Shown here piece after piece: positions 22,996-35,329 of a DNA stretch of 64,000 nucleotides. The first letter of the stretch is position 1, and each line of letters begins with the position of its first letter. Under the pieces are notes generated by a model. That model saw nothing but the letters and a program-made list of their open reading frames with translations. It ran no database searches and was not told where the DNA came from. The stretch comes from Limnoperna fortunei (Eukaryota > Mollusca > Bivalvia > Mytilida > Modiolidae): the NCBI GenBank assembly GCA_944474755.1, contig OX104112.1, positions 88,363,756 through 88,427,755 of the forward strand, written 5' to 3'. A program made the translations under genes and the position numbers.

Positions 22996-25900
22996 ATATA
23001 AAAATTTGTACAAAAGTGTAAACAAGCAGAAACAAGAAAAAGAAAATAATGTAATGTGTAAAATTCAAAGAAATTTAAGAAATTTATTAGAACGTTGGTT
23101 AATCAGAAAAATGACATACCTTTTCTTTACAGAATTGTCATCTGAGATTTTATCTAAAATAAACAACAAACAAAATTAAATAAATTTTGTTTACGAATGT
23201 CATTGTCAACATCAAACATGCCCAAATCATGAAAGCAAGAAATGTATTAGAATACGTATGGATTGCAGGTAGACCTTCTCCAGCTTACGCGGATGCAGGA
23301 CAACATCCGCAATTTTTTAAATCTCAAAATAAATATCACATTTATGGTAAAATAAATTATAATTTCTTTCGTCATTACCACTTTGTTTCCACAAAATTAA
23401 AAAAAAATAATAATGAAGAACTTATACATATACTATTACATCAATCTATTAATGGTTTAAAGTCTTAAGTATATGCACAAATAATGAAAATGAAATTTTT
23501 AACAAAATGACCATTTCTAGCAATTTTTAACCAGTTACTATATGGCAAGTTTAACGAAAATTTAATGACAATTTTTTTCAGCGTAAGTGTCCTGCGTCCT
23601 CTTGCGGAGTTCTTCACTAGTTTTTTCGTAAATAAAACATTTTGTCGTTTTTTGCTAAAAAATGTTACAAATTTAATTGTTTTTGTATATTGTTTTTCAA
23701 TTTGTTGGTTAATTAAACAAAATAGCGTATACCTTAAATAGCAGTATATATACAATTTTTCCACCTGTACATAAACTTACCGGACATTCTTTAAGTCATG
23801 CATTTGGTATACATTCAATACACATTACCGTGTCATTAACGAATATAGATGTCACGTAAATAAAAGATTAAATTTATACAATCCTTCAACACTTAAATTC
23901 AGCCACCCGGAAACCATTTAAGCCTTTACTATCCATTTTAAGTAGATTTCAAATTGTTTTTGAACACCACTTCTTGGTTTACAATCAAAATCTATTCGTG
24001 TTTTCATTCCATTTAGTTCAGAACAACGGTCAAGTTAAAGTACCCAGGGTTGTTTTCTTTTATTAATAGGTATAAACTGCTATAGAAATTGATCACAAAG
24101 AACAGTTTAAGGATTTATTTACCAAAGATTTATCCGGATTTGTAAAGATTTGTGGGTTGATAGATATTTACTTGCTTTATATGTCTCATCTTTGAAGAAT
24201 CTGCCATAAATTTGAATTATAATTGCTGATAGTGTAATTTAACATTGTAACATCCCCCCAGAATGACAGATTTATCAGGCAGTGGTCTAAACATGAAAGA
24301 AATTATTTTATTGGCTACTTAACGGGTATTTGGCTTCCTTGTATAAAAATTGTAATTAAGAATGGACATTTATTTTAAAATCAAATACAGGAAATGCCAG
24401 GGAGTTGTTTGTTTGATTGCTTTCATTTACGAAATTTCATTGCCGTTATAGAACGCAGGCTATTTTTCTACTTATATAATAGTTGTGTTTTCGAAAGATA
24501 AAAACAGTTACAATGTCGTCGAATTAATTATGTGTTGAATCTATGTAACAAGATCAGTTAATTACAGCCGTGTCTCTGTATAGACCTCCACCGTGAACAA
24601 ATTGTACAAAATGTATGCTGCATAAGCATTCAAACTAAATCTGAGCAATCTAATTAGTTTTATCAGATTAAAAATGAACTCAATGGCCCTGTAAATAATA
24701 GTTAAAATCCAGACATAATAATCTTACAAACAATATAATCAGATTAGAAATAATATAACAATGTAAAAATCGTAGAACTATCGTGTTCCAATAAGTACAG
24801 TGTCATCAACTTGCAATGGCAAGTCAAACACATCATGGAACTTAAGTAAACAATAAGACGATTCGAATGTAGTATAGTCGGTAAATTAATGACTAAGAAC
24901 ATTTGTATGTGAAACGAACTGACGAACCACCATGACACCAAAAGTGGCACACGGACCCGCCATACAATTCCTTATCAAGTAGTAATAATGTACAACAAAA
25001 TTTGCACACCTGTTTCGTTATTTGTTATGTATCGTATCAAATTTTGACAGCTATTTGATTTTATTTTTGTAGTCCTTTTAATATACTCAGAAGTATTGTT
25101 TACTTACTGTAGTAAAGTTTACTCTCTGCCTACCTGCCATTTTCTAATCTGGGGAATACCGTGAAAAATAAATAATTTAAGCCTTAGCAGATATGCCAAG
25201 TATCAGATTTATTTGTATGACGCGATTTCTGACTACATGTACCTTAATAATAGACAAAGTCAATGCGGATATAAACGAATAAATAAATTGTACGAGAAAA
25301 CTGATTTTTTATTGGCTAGAAAATATTGTCTATCAGAGGACCTGGAACTAGTATAACTAAATAGGTTTCTGAGAGGATGGAATAAAAAAATCATCGTCAT
25401 GGAGACACTCACTCTTTTTGTATATATATCACTGCACGGAAAACTTAGTTTGCGTGTGGATCTTTATTTCTCATAAATGTCATATAAGTGAATTTAATGT
25501 ATTCAGCATTAAATTCCTTTATCGAAGGAAGACTGACTAGTATAGTTGTTGGCTGTTGTTGCTTTCGCTCAACATGATTGGTGATTGGTTAAAACTGTCT
25601 TAAAATAGAAAACCAAATCGAGATTCGGTCTTTTTAAAAATCGTCTGCAAGGAGGTGACAGGAAAAATGTCGGTTTGGCAATCTAAATTTTCTAATCCTT
25701 ATTCATCTTCCATTCAGCAACACTTCTTTATCTTTGTTTTTATTCAGCATTCTCAGAGATAAATCAAATAAAATTGTTGAGTTTATTTTAATGCTTGAAT
25801 GTTAAAAAAGTTTGAGCTACAAAAAATATTTTCTACTTCGACGGATAACAAAATTTCTGAAGTGCACATTTAATAAAATCCTCTACGCGAATTATACAAT

Positions 25901-26020
25901 GTGTAAAACAGAAATTTAGTTATCCCTCGATGGAGAAAATATTTTTGTAAATTCTTTAATACAGAAATAAATGATGATTGCGAAATACATAAAGGCTCAG
26001 AATGTCGAAACCTCGCTGCA
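22996..26020. other. AT-rich intergenic DNA
   Basis: Short frames, including 23187-23468 (+) and 23465-23764 (-), show no recognisable domain or splice context. Nothing further supported. Confidence 0.4.
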
Positions 26021-26033
26021 CACTGTATATTGG

Positions 26034-26288
26034 TTTGTTTTTGTCTGATGGTGTTTAACGCCACTTTCAGCAATTTTTCAGCTATATCATGGCGTCCAGT
26101 TTTTATTGGGGGAGGTACCCGGAGAAAACCCCCGACCTGAGGTAGGAAAACTGGCAATCATTGTCAATTAAGATTGGAGTCGAGTTCACCCTGTCTGCAG
26201 TGAGAATCGAACCCGCAATTTCAGTGTTGACAGACCATGTGATCAATAGAAGACGAACTACCTTGACCACTCGGCCACCGAGGCCCCT
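26034..26288 (-). mobile_element. tRNA-derived SINE, copy 3
   Basis: Same family. Target duplication CACTGTATATTGG at 26021-26033 and 26289-26301. Compared with copies 1 and 4 it lacks about a dozen bases around the AAGCCGGAG block. Confidence 0.9.
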
Positions 26289-26301
26289 CACTGTATATTG
26301 G

Positions 26302-28747
26302 GCATTATATATAATTATAAAATACTGAACTATGTCATTATTAATGCAACTAGGAATGTTATGTTTACATATTGAGATGCGCATATTTTGACCTCAATGC
26401 AATGCTGTACCCGAGTCGAAGTGCATCAGCAGTGCTTCCACATTGTCCTTATAGGTAGTGCGTTACTGCAGCCGTGTCCTTATGAATGATTATTGCTCAC
26501 TGCTGCAATCGTTTCATAGAGGAATGGTAGAAATGCAAGCATATCCTAAAAGATTGATTGTCTTGATTCGTGCTTTGGTAGAGTAGCGGTCGGGCAGATT
26601 ACTACTTGGGGACCATCTTTTAGTTCTCACTTGTACAAGTTTGTTTGCTATACATGTACATTGTTGTGAACAAAATGCCTTCTCTGGAATGTGTTCAGCA
26701 AAATTAAATAGTATACTGTTGTTTTCTATCAAAGTGTTAGTGTTCAATACTATTTAATACGATTTATTTTCGTGCGATGTTTTCATGGCGAATGTTAAAA
26801 TGTCATGGAAACCATCTTTTCTTGATAACAATACAAGTCTCAATGAACATTATACAAATACATAAATAATACAAAAAGAAGAAAATAGCGCCTGATTTAA
26901 GTGAAAATGGGTACTTTTGATTGTATAACTTCAACGCTCTGGTATGTTTCTCAAATTGCACTCTGAAGAAATTTAGTTTAAAGGTGTATTTGAATATTCA
27001 GTTTCATGTAGAAATCGTGAAAAGTTTGGTAGTGACGTGGTAATAAGAACGAACATCTCAACTGTACACAATACACTAAATTACAAATTACTAAAAGGTC
27101 TCAACAAAAACCTTCATATCTTTAAAACTACCAATTAAGTTTAATTAAAAGTTTCACAATGTAGTTTTTTGTTATAAAACGATTTAAACAGGGTATTTGA
27201 CGTTATACTATGTTATTTTGTTTGAAACCTACTGAAGTGATTTGATTTGATTGATACTTAATCGATTTTCAATTACACGCTTTTTGTGCACACTCATGTA
27301 GATTTATTTTAAATGATATTTATCGTTATTATATTTATAAGTTCTTTACAAATCATTGAAATCTTTAAAATCTAATCAAATCTTAAATATGTCAAATATT
27401 TTAAGGTATTTACTACAATAAAAGACTTTCAGAGTTCGTGAAGGTTGAAATTAACGTTTAATAATCTTACCTCTTTGTCAAATTAAATTTCTGAAATGAG
27501 TAAATATGGAAGCGGGATCGGCTGGACATTTAGTTAAACTTAAAACAATGAAATATCGGAAACACACAATTGTCTCAAATGGTTTCTATACAATGGGTAA
27601 TTTTTAAGTCTGAAGAGTCGAAGACAAGTAACTAGTTGACATTTTAATATGAATCTGTCGTTTTGTTGGATAAAAAATCGAATAAACAAATGGTGGTAAA
27701 ACACAAATGCATTAAGCTATGAAAGTTGTCTTTCATATAACTCTATATTAAAATATTAAAATTCGAATTATGCGTGATGATTTTTAAATTAGCGATTGTA
27801 GTTCCGAGAGAGTTTGGAATGTTAAATTAAACTGACCGAATTAAGTTTCAAAGCAGCATAAGAGACAGATCAACAGGGAGAGATCGAATGAAGAGGCCAT
27901 TTTTTATAGACAATTTATGAGTTCGCTCCTGAACGTGAAAAAAACCTTGACTTGGTGATAAACCTACACCAGCTCCGTTGTTTTTCAGACTATACCCCCT
28001 TAAGGCAAGATCTGAATATATACACTCGTTTGCCATCGAGCAAGACTTGGTAATGTATTTGTCTTAATAAAAACTTATTTGTTATATAAATTATAACAAT
28101 TACTGTCGTAAGTAAAGTCCGCGTCACTTTTTAACCAAAAAAATGGCCATTTAAAACTGGTAAGAGTTTTAAAATAATACAACTTTTGTGTGACAAAATA
28201 AATTCATCAAAATTTTGACAGGTCACATAAAAATGAGCTCAACGTGAAATAATTTCAATCTTTGCGTGTCCTAAAGTATTAAATGGTGGGTGTTCCTTAC
28301 ATTCTAGTGCACAAAAAAATGACAACAACAATGCCATCTTAAAGTGAAAAAGGACAAAAATAGTTTTTAGTTCTGTCGCATAAAAAAATTGACTAACAGA
28401 ACATTATAAGGAAAATGACTCTAGTTTTGTAATCTGTACACCATGTCGTTCATTCACAATAATAATCAGGAGTTTCTCCTTACGCCATGATGATACGTCT
28501 GCTAAATTTTTAAACGTCAAGGCTATGAATTACACTGTGATCTTAGAAGGAGAAATAATATCTTTTTATTGACGTCTAATCCTTATTTTTATAAAACAAC
28601 ATCAAAGTGTGTGATTCATCTCGTTGGTAGTAGATATATTGGATGAAGGTGGAGGGACGGTATTTTCATTACAATTAATATTTTCTACCTATAGTCAGAG
28701 AATACTGTGAAGTCAATATTTTTTATTAGAATTTAATGTAAGCGTGG
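26302..28747. other. AT-rich intergenic DNA
   Basis: No coding region or repeat could be supported. Confidence 0.4.
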
Positions 28748-28969
28748 CAGTGGCTTACCTACAATTTACGCAACGACGCAACTGCGTGCACAAACGAAAA
28801 GCCAATTTTGTTTTTATAAAAAAAGAAAGGACTTATAAAATTTAGTTCTAACAGGCTATATCCGAAGAACTTCCGGGGGGGGCTTCACCCTCCTAGACCC
28901 CTGCCCCAACCCAACCCCCCTTGCCGTAAGTTTTGCGTGCACTGAAATCAGAACCTAGCCACGCCACTG
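28748..28969. mobile_element. MITE-like element with CAGTGGC termini
   Basis: Left end CAGTGGCTTACCTAC and right end CTAGCCACGCCACTG are imperfect inverted repeats. The interior has a GC-rich GGGGGGGCTTCACCCTCCTAGACCCC run on the right side. No clear target duplication found. Confidence 0.6.
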
Positions 28970-29000
28970 GTGGTACGCTACCATAAAAGATTAAAAAGGC

Positions 29001-29194
29001 GTTGGACAGCAGACGATTATCAGACAAGCTGCCTGTTGAGAATGGACATCTGTTGGACGGCAGACGATTCTCGGACAAGCTGCCTGTTGAGAATTGATAT
29101 CTGTTGGACGGCTGACGATTCTCGGACAAGCTGCCTGTTAAAAAATGAGATCTGTTGGACGACAGACGTTTCTCGGACAAGCTGCCTGTTGAGG
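29001..29194 (+). repeat. 51-bp minisatellite, 3.8 copies
   Basis: Units start GTTGGAC at 29001, 29052, 29103 and 29154, an exact 51-base period, and share GACGATTCTCGGACAAGCTG and CCTGTTGAGAAT. Because 51 is divisible by three, short open frames persist through it on both strands; there is no other support for coding. Confidence 0.9.
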
Positions 29195-31151
29195 TGTGTT
29201 GTATCTGTAATAAGTGTTCATTTTGTTTGAGTTGTGTCGATATTTTACACCATATACCGTCTGTTCTCTGTCCCTTTCACTCTAGAACTTGAAAAAATTG
29301 TTGAGTTTGTTAACAAAACAAAACTTCATTTAACTTGGGTGCCGACAATCTTACAGAAAAATTGTGTACAAAATGTCTCCGAAACATTAAATTTAAGTTG
29401 GCCGGATTGATACTGTCGATTGCCCTATGTAAGAGAAACATTTAGGCTCATTGTTTTGACACAAATACTAGTAATTGTGGAAGCCAATGCGAACATTTCA
29501 TCTTCTCGGGTATTCGACTTTCGTCTTGAAGCAATTAGAACAGAAAGGGGAAGAGTCGAGTTCGGACGCAAATCTAGTCGAAAAAGGTATAAAAAAACAA
29601 TCACACGAACAAAGATAAAAAGTGAAATAATTATTACCACTTTTCGTTTACATATTTCGCTGATCCGCCCAAAATGTCGACCTTTTTCGCTTAATCTCGT
29701 TTTTGCCTTCTTGCGTCAGAAATTTGAGCCTTTCGCCCGTATATTTCTAGTCAAAAAGACGAAACCAAAAAAGTTGCAATTGCTAGTATATGTACAAGTC
29801 TACAACAAACTTTTGGATCGTAAACAAGTATTATTAAATGTATACAATAGCGTATAATGAAACGAAATTCCAAGAAATGTTTATGCCTGCCTACAAGGAT
29901 GCAGTAATACGATTCTGGGATATCGTATTTATTAAAAGCATTCTTTACTTCCGTGAAGACAGACACACACGTGTTGATCTTTTGACATAAATGCTTTGTG
30001 TTCCTGCTACACGATTCCTTCAACTAGAACTTAATCACTGCGGTGTTTTTACTTGAGAATAAAATTGACTCGTATTGAAAAAGAATTGATAGTTGGCAAT
30101 TTAGTACAAAGCTAATCTTTAATGTAACTTTTAATAAATTAACACTTTAATCTTATTTAAGTTAAGGCATTGCGCGAAAGTAAACGTGCACAAACGTGCA
30201 GATTTATACACAGTTAAAACATACATATATATACATTTAAAAATTCCTGACAAAATGCTTTTCTAATACCATTAAGCTCCTTCACATAACACCTTAAACT
30301 GAGGTAAAATAAAGGGAATCAATAAATTACGAGTACAATCAAAGTCAAAGTTTATTTTAAAAGAATTGGTTCCAAGTTAAATATTTGTTTTCTATTTAAC
30401 TATCGTCATAATTTCGGACATTTATTATTGCTTCTACGTGAACTGAACAAAATATTGTTACAACTTGACAAACAACATTTATTTGCTACATTAAAATAAA
30501 TATCATTATTTATTATAAATGGTTTGATAATCGATTTTGATAAATTACAGCACATAAATAAGAGACGATAGTAAACAGGGAGACAGTTTGGCGGACATTC
30601 TTAAGTTAAACTAGTAGTAACTTGGTTCTATTTAAAAGCTGAAAGTCAACAATAAAATTATGCATCTATTGTAGTACGAACTGTGGACAATATTTGTATA
30701 TGTATAGATACAAAGAACCCACTCTCCCATTTTTACCAATTTGATCATTTTAAACCAGTGTTATGCCTATGAAGAGAATACGCACGACAATAATCAATCA
30801 GCTGCTTGGGATATGTGAAATCTGACAAGGAGTCGAACACAACCTTCCAAATTTAGGACTCGAACTTAGTGTTTACATTCATACTCTATAGTAGGTAGTT
30901 TTGGCAAGGGTCATAATGCATATGGTCAGAGAATTTTGACAGACTATTTGTATACTAACAACTCGTGGCAGATGTGAAATGCAAAGCTCGTGAATTCTCT
31001 TTACAAAAGGCAGCATTACGTCTTATTAGACGGACCTCTTACAACCTGCAGTGCCCCAGCAGAGAAACCGGGTCGTATACTTTCACGCCGTTAACTCAAA
31101 GCAGAGACAAAATATATTATTGTTGTGCTTGGCGTTTGTCATAGCATGTAG
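29195..31151. other. Intergenic DNA with one unassigned open frame
   Basis: The longest non-repeat frame outside recognised genes is at 29420-29857 (+, 145 codons), rich in K/R/V/I with no domain recognised; I do not call it a gene. Otherwise AT-rich and featureless apart from an old SINE fragment at about 30832-30915. Confidence 0.35.
30832..30915 (-). repeat. Eroded SINE fragment
   Basis: AGTCGAACACAACCTTCC, TTAGGACTCGAAC and AGTGTTTA line up with the diverged SINE at 33033-33265 and more weakly with the young SINE family. Confidence 0.45.
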
Positions 31152-31165
31152 AACTGGTCATTGTT

Positions 31166-31431
31166 TGTTTGTTTGTTTGAATGGTGTTTTAACGCCACTT
31201 TCAGCAATTTTTCAGCTATTTCATGGCGTCCAGTTTTTATTGGGGGAGGAAGCCGGAGTACCCGGAGAGAACCCCCGACCTGCGGTAGGAAAACTGGAAA
31301 ACCTTGTCAATTAAGATTGGAGTCGAGTACACCCTGCCTGCAGTGAGAATCGAACCCGCAATCTCAGTGTTGACAGACCACGTGATCAATAGTAGACGAA
31401 CTACCTTGACCACTCGGCCACCGAGGCCCCC
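31166..31431 (-). mobile_element. tRNA-derived SINE, copy 4
   Basis: Nearly identical to copy 1, including the extra T in GGTGTTTTAACGCC. Target duplication AACTGGTCATTGTT at 31152-31165 and 31432-31445. It landed at the edge of a short tandem repeat. Confidence 0.9.
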
Positions 31432-31517
31432 AACTGGTCATTGTTACAGCTGGTCAAAGGTAGAACTGGTCATTGTTACAGCAGGTCAAAGGTAGAGCTG
31501 GTCACTGTTACAGCATG
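31432..31517 (+). repeat. 32-bp tandem repeat, about 2.7 copies
   Basis: AACTGGTCATTGTTACAG plus CxGGTCAAAGGTAG repeats at 31432, 31464 and, partly and diverged, at 31496. Confidence 0.85.
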
Positions 31518-31519
31518 TT

Positions 31520-32339
31520 TAGATACATCAATGGGCTACGTAGTACAAACAAAATGTTGATGTTTCTAAGAGACGTCTTTCAATTTTTTAATATTCTTGA
31601 TCGCTTTTCACAAAAAAGTCGTACGGCAAACTGTATAACTAGCACCTGGTCGTAAGTCGTGCGACTTTTTGTGAAACAGAGGCCAGTTTACATTATCGTA
31701 TATTTAATGTGTTAATGACGTATTAAGTAATACGGTATATTATCGTTATTATTTACAATTTATGATTTCACTAACACAAGATCAAATTGCTATTTTTTTA
31801 TTTTATATATTTTTTTTAAACACATGTAAAATATACTTACCAAAATATCTTTCAGTCAAATATTAATAAACATGTAGCTGTCTAAGATAATTTTCCATAT
31901 GATACACGTTTCCGAAGGCTCACACAATCTTAATGACATTATATTCCTCATATCGATGCCTTTGTAAGATATTTACACCTGAATAATCACAAAAACTTCA
32001 TACTTATTTTATATAAAGGCCTTATGTCACGTGGTGCCGTCAATACACATCCCCATTCGAACAAATAAATTGATTGAATTATTTTGGTACATTGATACAA
32101 TATCCAAAATCGCGTCACGAATGTTTTAGTAGTTAGATATAACGAAACTGCACTGCACAAAGGTTAAGTCTCAAGTAATGTAAAGAGCTATTGTACACAT
32201 TTACGCAACAAGTTTCACGAATTAAAATAAAATTTTTTAGATAAGGGACATGTAAGCGATTATGCATTTACTAGTAATATAAATATGTCACGCTAATATG
32301 TTATTTTCCCAATCACTGCTTTAACATAGTTTAAGCGTT
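31520..32339. other. AT-rich intergenic DNA
   Basis: No feature recognised. Confidence 0.4.
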
Positions 32340-32369
32340 CTTTGTATAGTATGTAAAAAGTTCGCCATC

Positions 32370-32462
32370 CCCCCCCCCCCCCTAAAAAGAAGACAAGAAA
32401 GAGAGAGTGAGCAAAAAAAAAGAAAAAGAAATAGAAAGAAAAGAAAGAACGAACGAGAGTGT
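32370..32462 (+). repeat. Poly-C tract followed by a purine-only tract
   Basis: A run of C residues near 32370 is followed by roughly 70 bases of almost pure A/G (32386-32455). Such strand-asymmetric tracts can form triplexes; here this is only a compositional observation. Confidence 0.7.
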
Positions 32463-32480
32463 GTTAAAAGAAGCAGATAA

Positions 32481-32666
32481 TAAGTTCATTGTATAACTAT
32501 TGTAATTATTTAAAATAACACACGGCCATCTGGAACGTCCTAAAAAGAGTTGAAATTTGTAGACCTCAACACCCTCTCAATTGCTTATATCACCAACGTC
32601 CGGGTGGGGGTCCCAGACCCCTTGCCGAATTTTGCCCCCCCCCCCCCCCCCAATTGCCCAATTTTC
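32481..32666 (+). repeat. Duplicated segment, block A (first copy)
   Basis: Matches 33364-33548 almost base for base, differing by a 1-base indel and the length of the poly-C tract. Its right part (poly-C then CAATTGCCCAATTTTCTGGATCCGCCTCTG) resembles a MITE terminus of the CAGAGGCGGATCCAG type read backwards. Confidence 0.9.
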
Positions 32667-33032
32667 TGGATCCGCCTCTGAAGGTAACAGTTACATTTCT
32701 ACTTTGAAATTATTAGTTACTACGATCAATAAAAAAGATTGTTATTGTGGCGTTTTTAGCAATTTTGCCGAAGTTTCAGCGTTTCTCAGCTGTAAAGTTA
32801 CGATGATCTATAATGACGCTTTCGTTGTTTTTAAACTTTGCTTTAAGGCGAAGGTTCAGGTGTCGTTTTCAGCATATTTCAACTTATCATGTCGGTAACA
32901 GGAATAAAGTGTGACCAATGAAATGTTTTTCTCCGTGCGGCCAGTCGACTGCATCCACAAGTATATTTATAATCTATTAGACGATGGTGCATATCCGTGT
33001 TACTACACTAATTACCTATCTGAACAAGTTGG

Positions 33033-33265
33033 CTGTTTGAGCTTTTACGCCACTTTCAGCAATCTTTTAACTATATATAGGTTTCCGATTCGTTTTATGA
33101 CGTAGCCGGGGAAACAACCAGATATTCAGTAGGAAATCTGATAATAGTTGTCAATTAGATTTACAGTCGAGCACACCTTTCCAAAATTAGGACTGAAATT
33201 CAAGCAACCCCAGTGTTTAAATGCAGGTGATGAGTTATTGATAACCACCATATCCCCCAGCCTCT
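33033..33265 (-). repeat. Diverged SINE, part of duplicated block B
   Basis: TTTACGCCACTTTCAGCAAT, a CAGTAGGAAATCTG-like block, TTGTCAATTAGATTTACAGTCGAGCACACC and CCCAGTGTTTAAATGCAGGTGATGAG align with the young SINE family at perhaps three bases in four. It is an old insertion carried along by the local duplication. Confidence 0.65.
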
Positions 33266-33363
33266 AAGGTTCATCAAGTTATCAGAAAGTCGATATAGAA
33301 ATAATTTCTTGCTTTATTATTCATAATGTAGACAAAAACAAGCAACTTCTGGGGAACCATAAA
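33091..33363 (+). repeat. Duplicated segment, block B (first copy)
   Basis: Runs from CGTTTTATGACG to GGGGAACCATAAA and recurs at 33548-33820 with essentially one substitution (TAATGTAGAC versus TAATATAGAC). Confidence 0.9.
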
Positions 33364-33820
33364 TAAGTTCATTGTATAACTATTGTAATTATTTAAAATA
33401 ACACACGGCCATCTGGAACGTCCTAAAAAGATTGAAATTTGTAGACCTCAACACCCTCTCAATTGCTTATATCACCAACGTCCGGGTGGGGGTCCCAGAC
33501 CCCTTGCCGAATTTTGCCCCTCCCCCCCCCCCCAATTGCCCAATTTTCGTTTTATGACGTAGCCGGGGAAACAACCAGATATTCAGTAGGAAATCTGATA
33601 ATAGTTGTCAATTAGATTTACAGTCGAGCACACCTTTCCAAAATTAGGACTGAAATTCAAGCAACCCCAGTGTTTAAATGCAGGTGATGAGTTATTGATA
33701 ACCACCATATCCCCCAGCCTCTAAGGTTCATCAAGTTATCAGAAAGTCGATATAGAAATAATTTCTTGCTTTATTATTCATAATATAGACAAAAACAAGC
33801 AACTTCTGGGGAACCATAAA
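33364..33820 (+). repeat. Second copy of blocks A and B, fused
   Basis: Block A (33364-33548) continues straight into block B (33548-33820). The 424 bases that separate them in the first copy are missing, and the joint ATTTTCGTTTTA shares only TTC with both parents. Confidence 0.9.
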
Positions 33821-33943
33821 ACATGTACTTGGTTAAGTTAGACTCGTGCTCATTTTCAGTGCGGAAAATTTGTGGCTTGATCTGCGTTCTTCGGCTTAAA
33901 ACAACAATATTAAAATGAATACTTTCTACTTCTTTGCCAACTG

Positions 33944-34870
33944 CAGTGTAAAGAAGATAGACACTGGTCGTCTCAGAGTTTTAATGTATCTGCTAAGCAG
34001 CGTGGTAGAGTGGTCAAGAGCAGTAAAGTCTCTGCTAAGCAGAAAGCGTTATGGATGGGATGTAGACACTGGTCTGTTCTACTGGTCTGTTCAGAGTAGT
34101 AATGTCTTTGCTTAGCTGAAGTTAAAAAGATAGACACCTGTCGGCTTAGAGTTTGAATATATCTGCAAAGCAGCGGTGTTAAGTATGTAAATACTGGACG
34201 ACTCAGAGTAGTCAAGAATGGTAGTGTAAAGGAGGCAAACGCTGATCAGCTCAGAGTACTAATGTCTCCTCTTAACATCAGTGTAAAGGAGGTAGACACT
34301 AGTCGGCTCAGAGTAGCTATGTGTCTGCTAAGCAACAGTGTTAAGGATCTAGACACTGGTCGAGTCGAGTATTCATGTGTCGTCAAAGCAGCAGTGTTAA
34401 TGAGGTAAACTCTGGTCGGTTCAAAGTAGAGTTTTATCCTCTTGACATCAGCGTTAAGGAGAGACACTGGTCTGCTTAGTCTCCAGTCTCCTTCAAGCAA
34501 CTGTGGTAATGAGTAATGAGGTAGACACTGGTCGGTCCGAGAATTAATGTGCTGCTCTAGCAATGTAAATGAGGTAGATACTGGTCGGCTTAGAGTAGTA
34601 ATGCCTCTGCTAAGCAGCAGTTAAAGAGGAAGACACTAGTCGGCTTAGAATAGAGTTGTCTCCTTTCAGCAGCAGTGTTAATGAGATAGTTACTAGTCGG
34701 CCAGAGTATTTATGTTCCACTCGAATCAGTGTTAAGGTGGCAGACACTGGTCGGCTCAGAGTAGAAATATCCCTTTTAAGCATCAGTGTTAATTAGTAAT
34801 ACACTGGTCGGCTCAGAAAAGTAACTTCCGTTCTAAGCAGCAGTCTTTGGGATGTAGACACTGTTCAACT
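33944..34870 (+). repeat. Degenerate ~57-bp minisatellite, about 16 units
   Basis: Consensus GTGTTAAxGAGGTAGACACTGG then TCGGCTCAGAGTAGTAATGT and CTCTGCTAAGCAGCA. The TAGACACTGG core recurs near 33960, 34066, 34133, 34189, 34241, 34294, 34351, 34407, 34463, 34520, 34574, 34631, 34690, 34742, 34798 and 34855. Only the first interval is about doubled. Heavy divergence between units indicates age. Confidence 0.85.
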
Positions 34871-35190
34871 ATATTATAGTCGTTTCAAATGTCCACTTCC
34901 ATCTGCACACGATAGCCTTGTTTTAGCCATAGTACAACTGAAGTACAACTAAAAAACTAAATCGCTTGCTCAATAAACTAAGTCCAAATGTCTGTACAAT
35001 ATGTCTGCATGGGCTTATTTATACAACATGTTCATCATGCAAGAAGTCTATAACTAATAAAACAAGTCACCTTTTTGTCAGCTACAACACAGTCTGTTTT
35101 AACCCCAAACACCAAATATAAATAGAATCCCTTATGATAGGCAGTTGTTAAGTGTACACTTCATTGCACACTGAATATTATTGTCATATA

Positions 35191-35325
35191 GGTTTTATTG
35201 GGGAAGGAATCCAAAGTGGTCGGGGGTTTTCTCCAGGCACTCCGGCTTCCTCCCCCAATAAAACCTGGATGGCATGATATAGCTGAAAAATTGCTGAAAG
35301 TGGAGTTAAACGCCAAACAAACAAT
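35191..35325 (+). repeat. SINE 3' fragment with internal inverted repeat
   Basis: TCCGGCTTCCTCCCCCAATA, AGCTGAAAAATTGCTGAAAG and TGGAGTTAAACGCCAAACAA are the 3' part of the tRNA-SINE family, in plus orientation and without the tRNA head. At its left, GGTTTTATTGGGGAAGGAATCC is an inverted copy of its own CTTCCTCCCCCAATAAAACC, so the fragment can fold on itself. Confidence 0.75.
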
Positions 35326-35329
35326 CTTA

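Noticed and set aside
23187..23764. Overlapping plus and minus frames of 93 and 99 codons
   Set aside because: No homology recognised, no splice sites that would link them to other exons, low-complexity AT-rich composition.
28893..29180. 95-codon minus-strand frame with SNRxxFSTGSLSENR-type repeats
   Set aside because: It is simply the 51-bp minisatellite and the MITE end read on the other strand.
29420..29857. 145-codon plus-strand open frame
   Set aside because: No recognisable domain, composition dominated by K/R/I/V, an opposing frame on the other strand, and no promoter or polyadenylation context. Length alone is not convincing.
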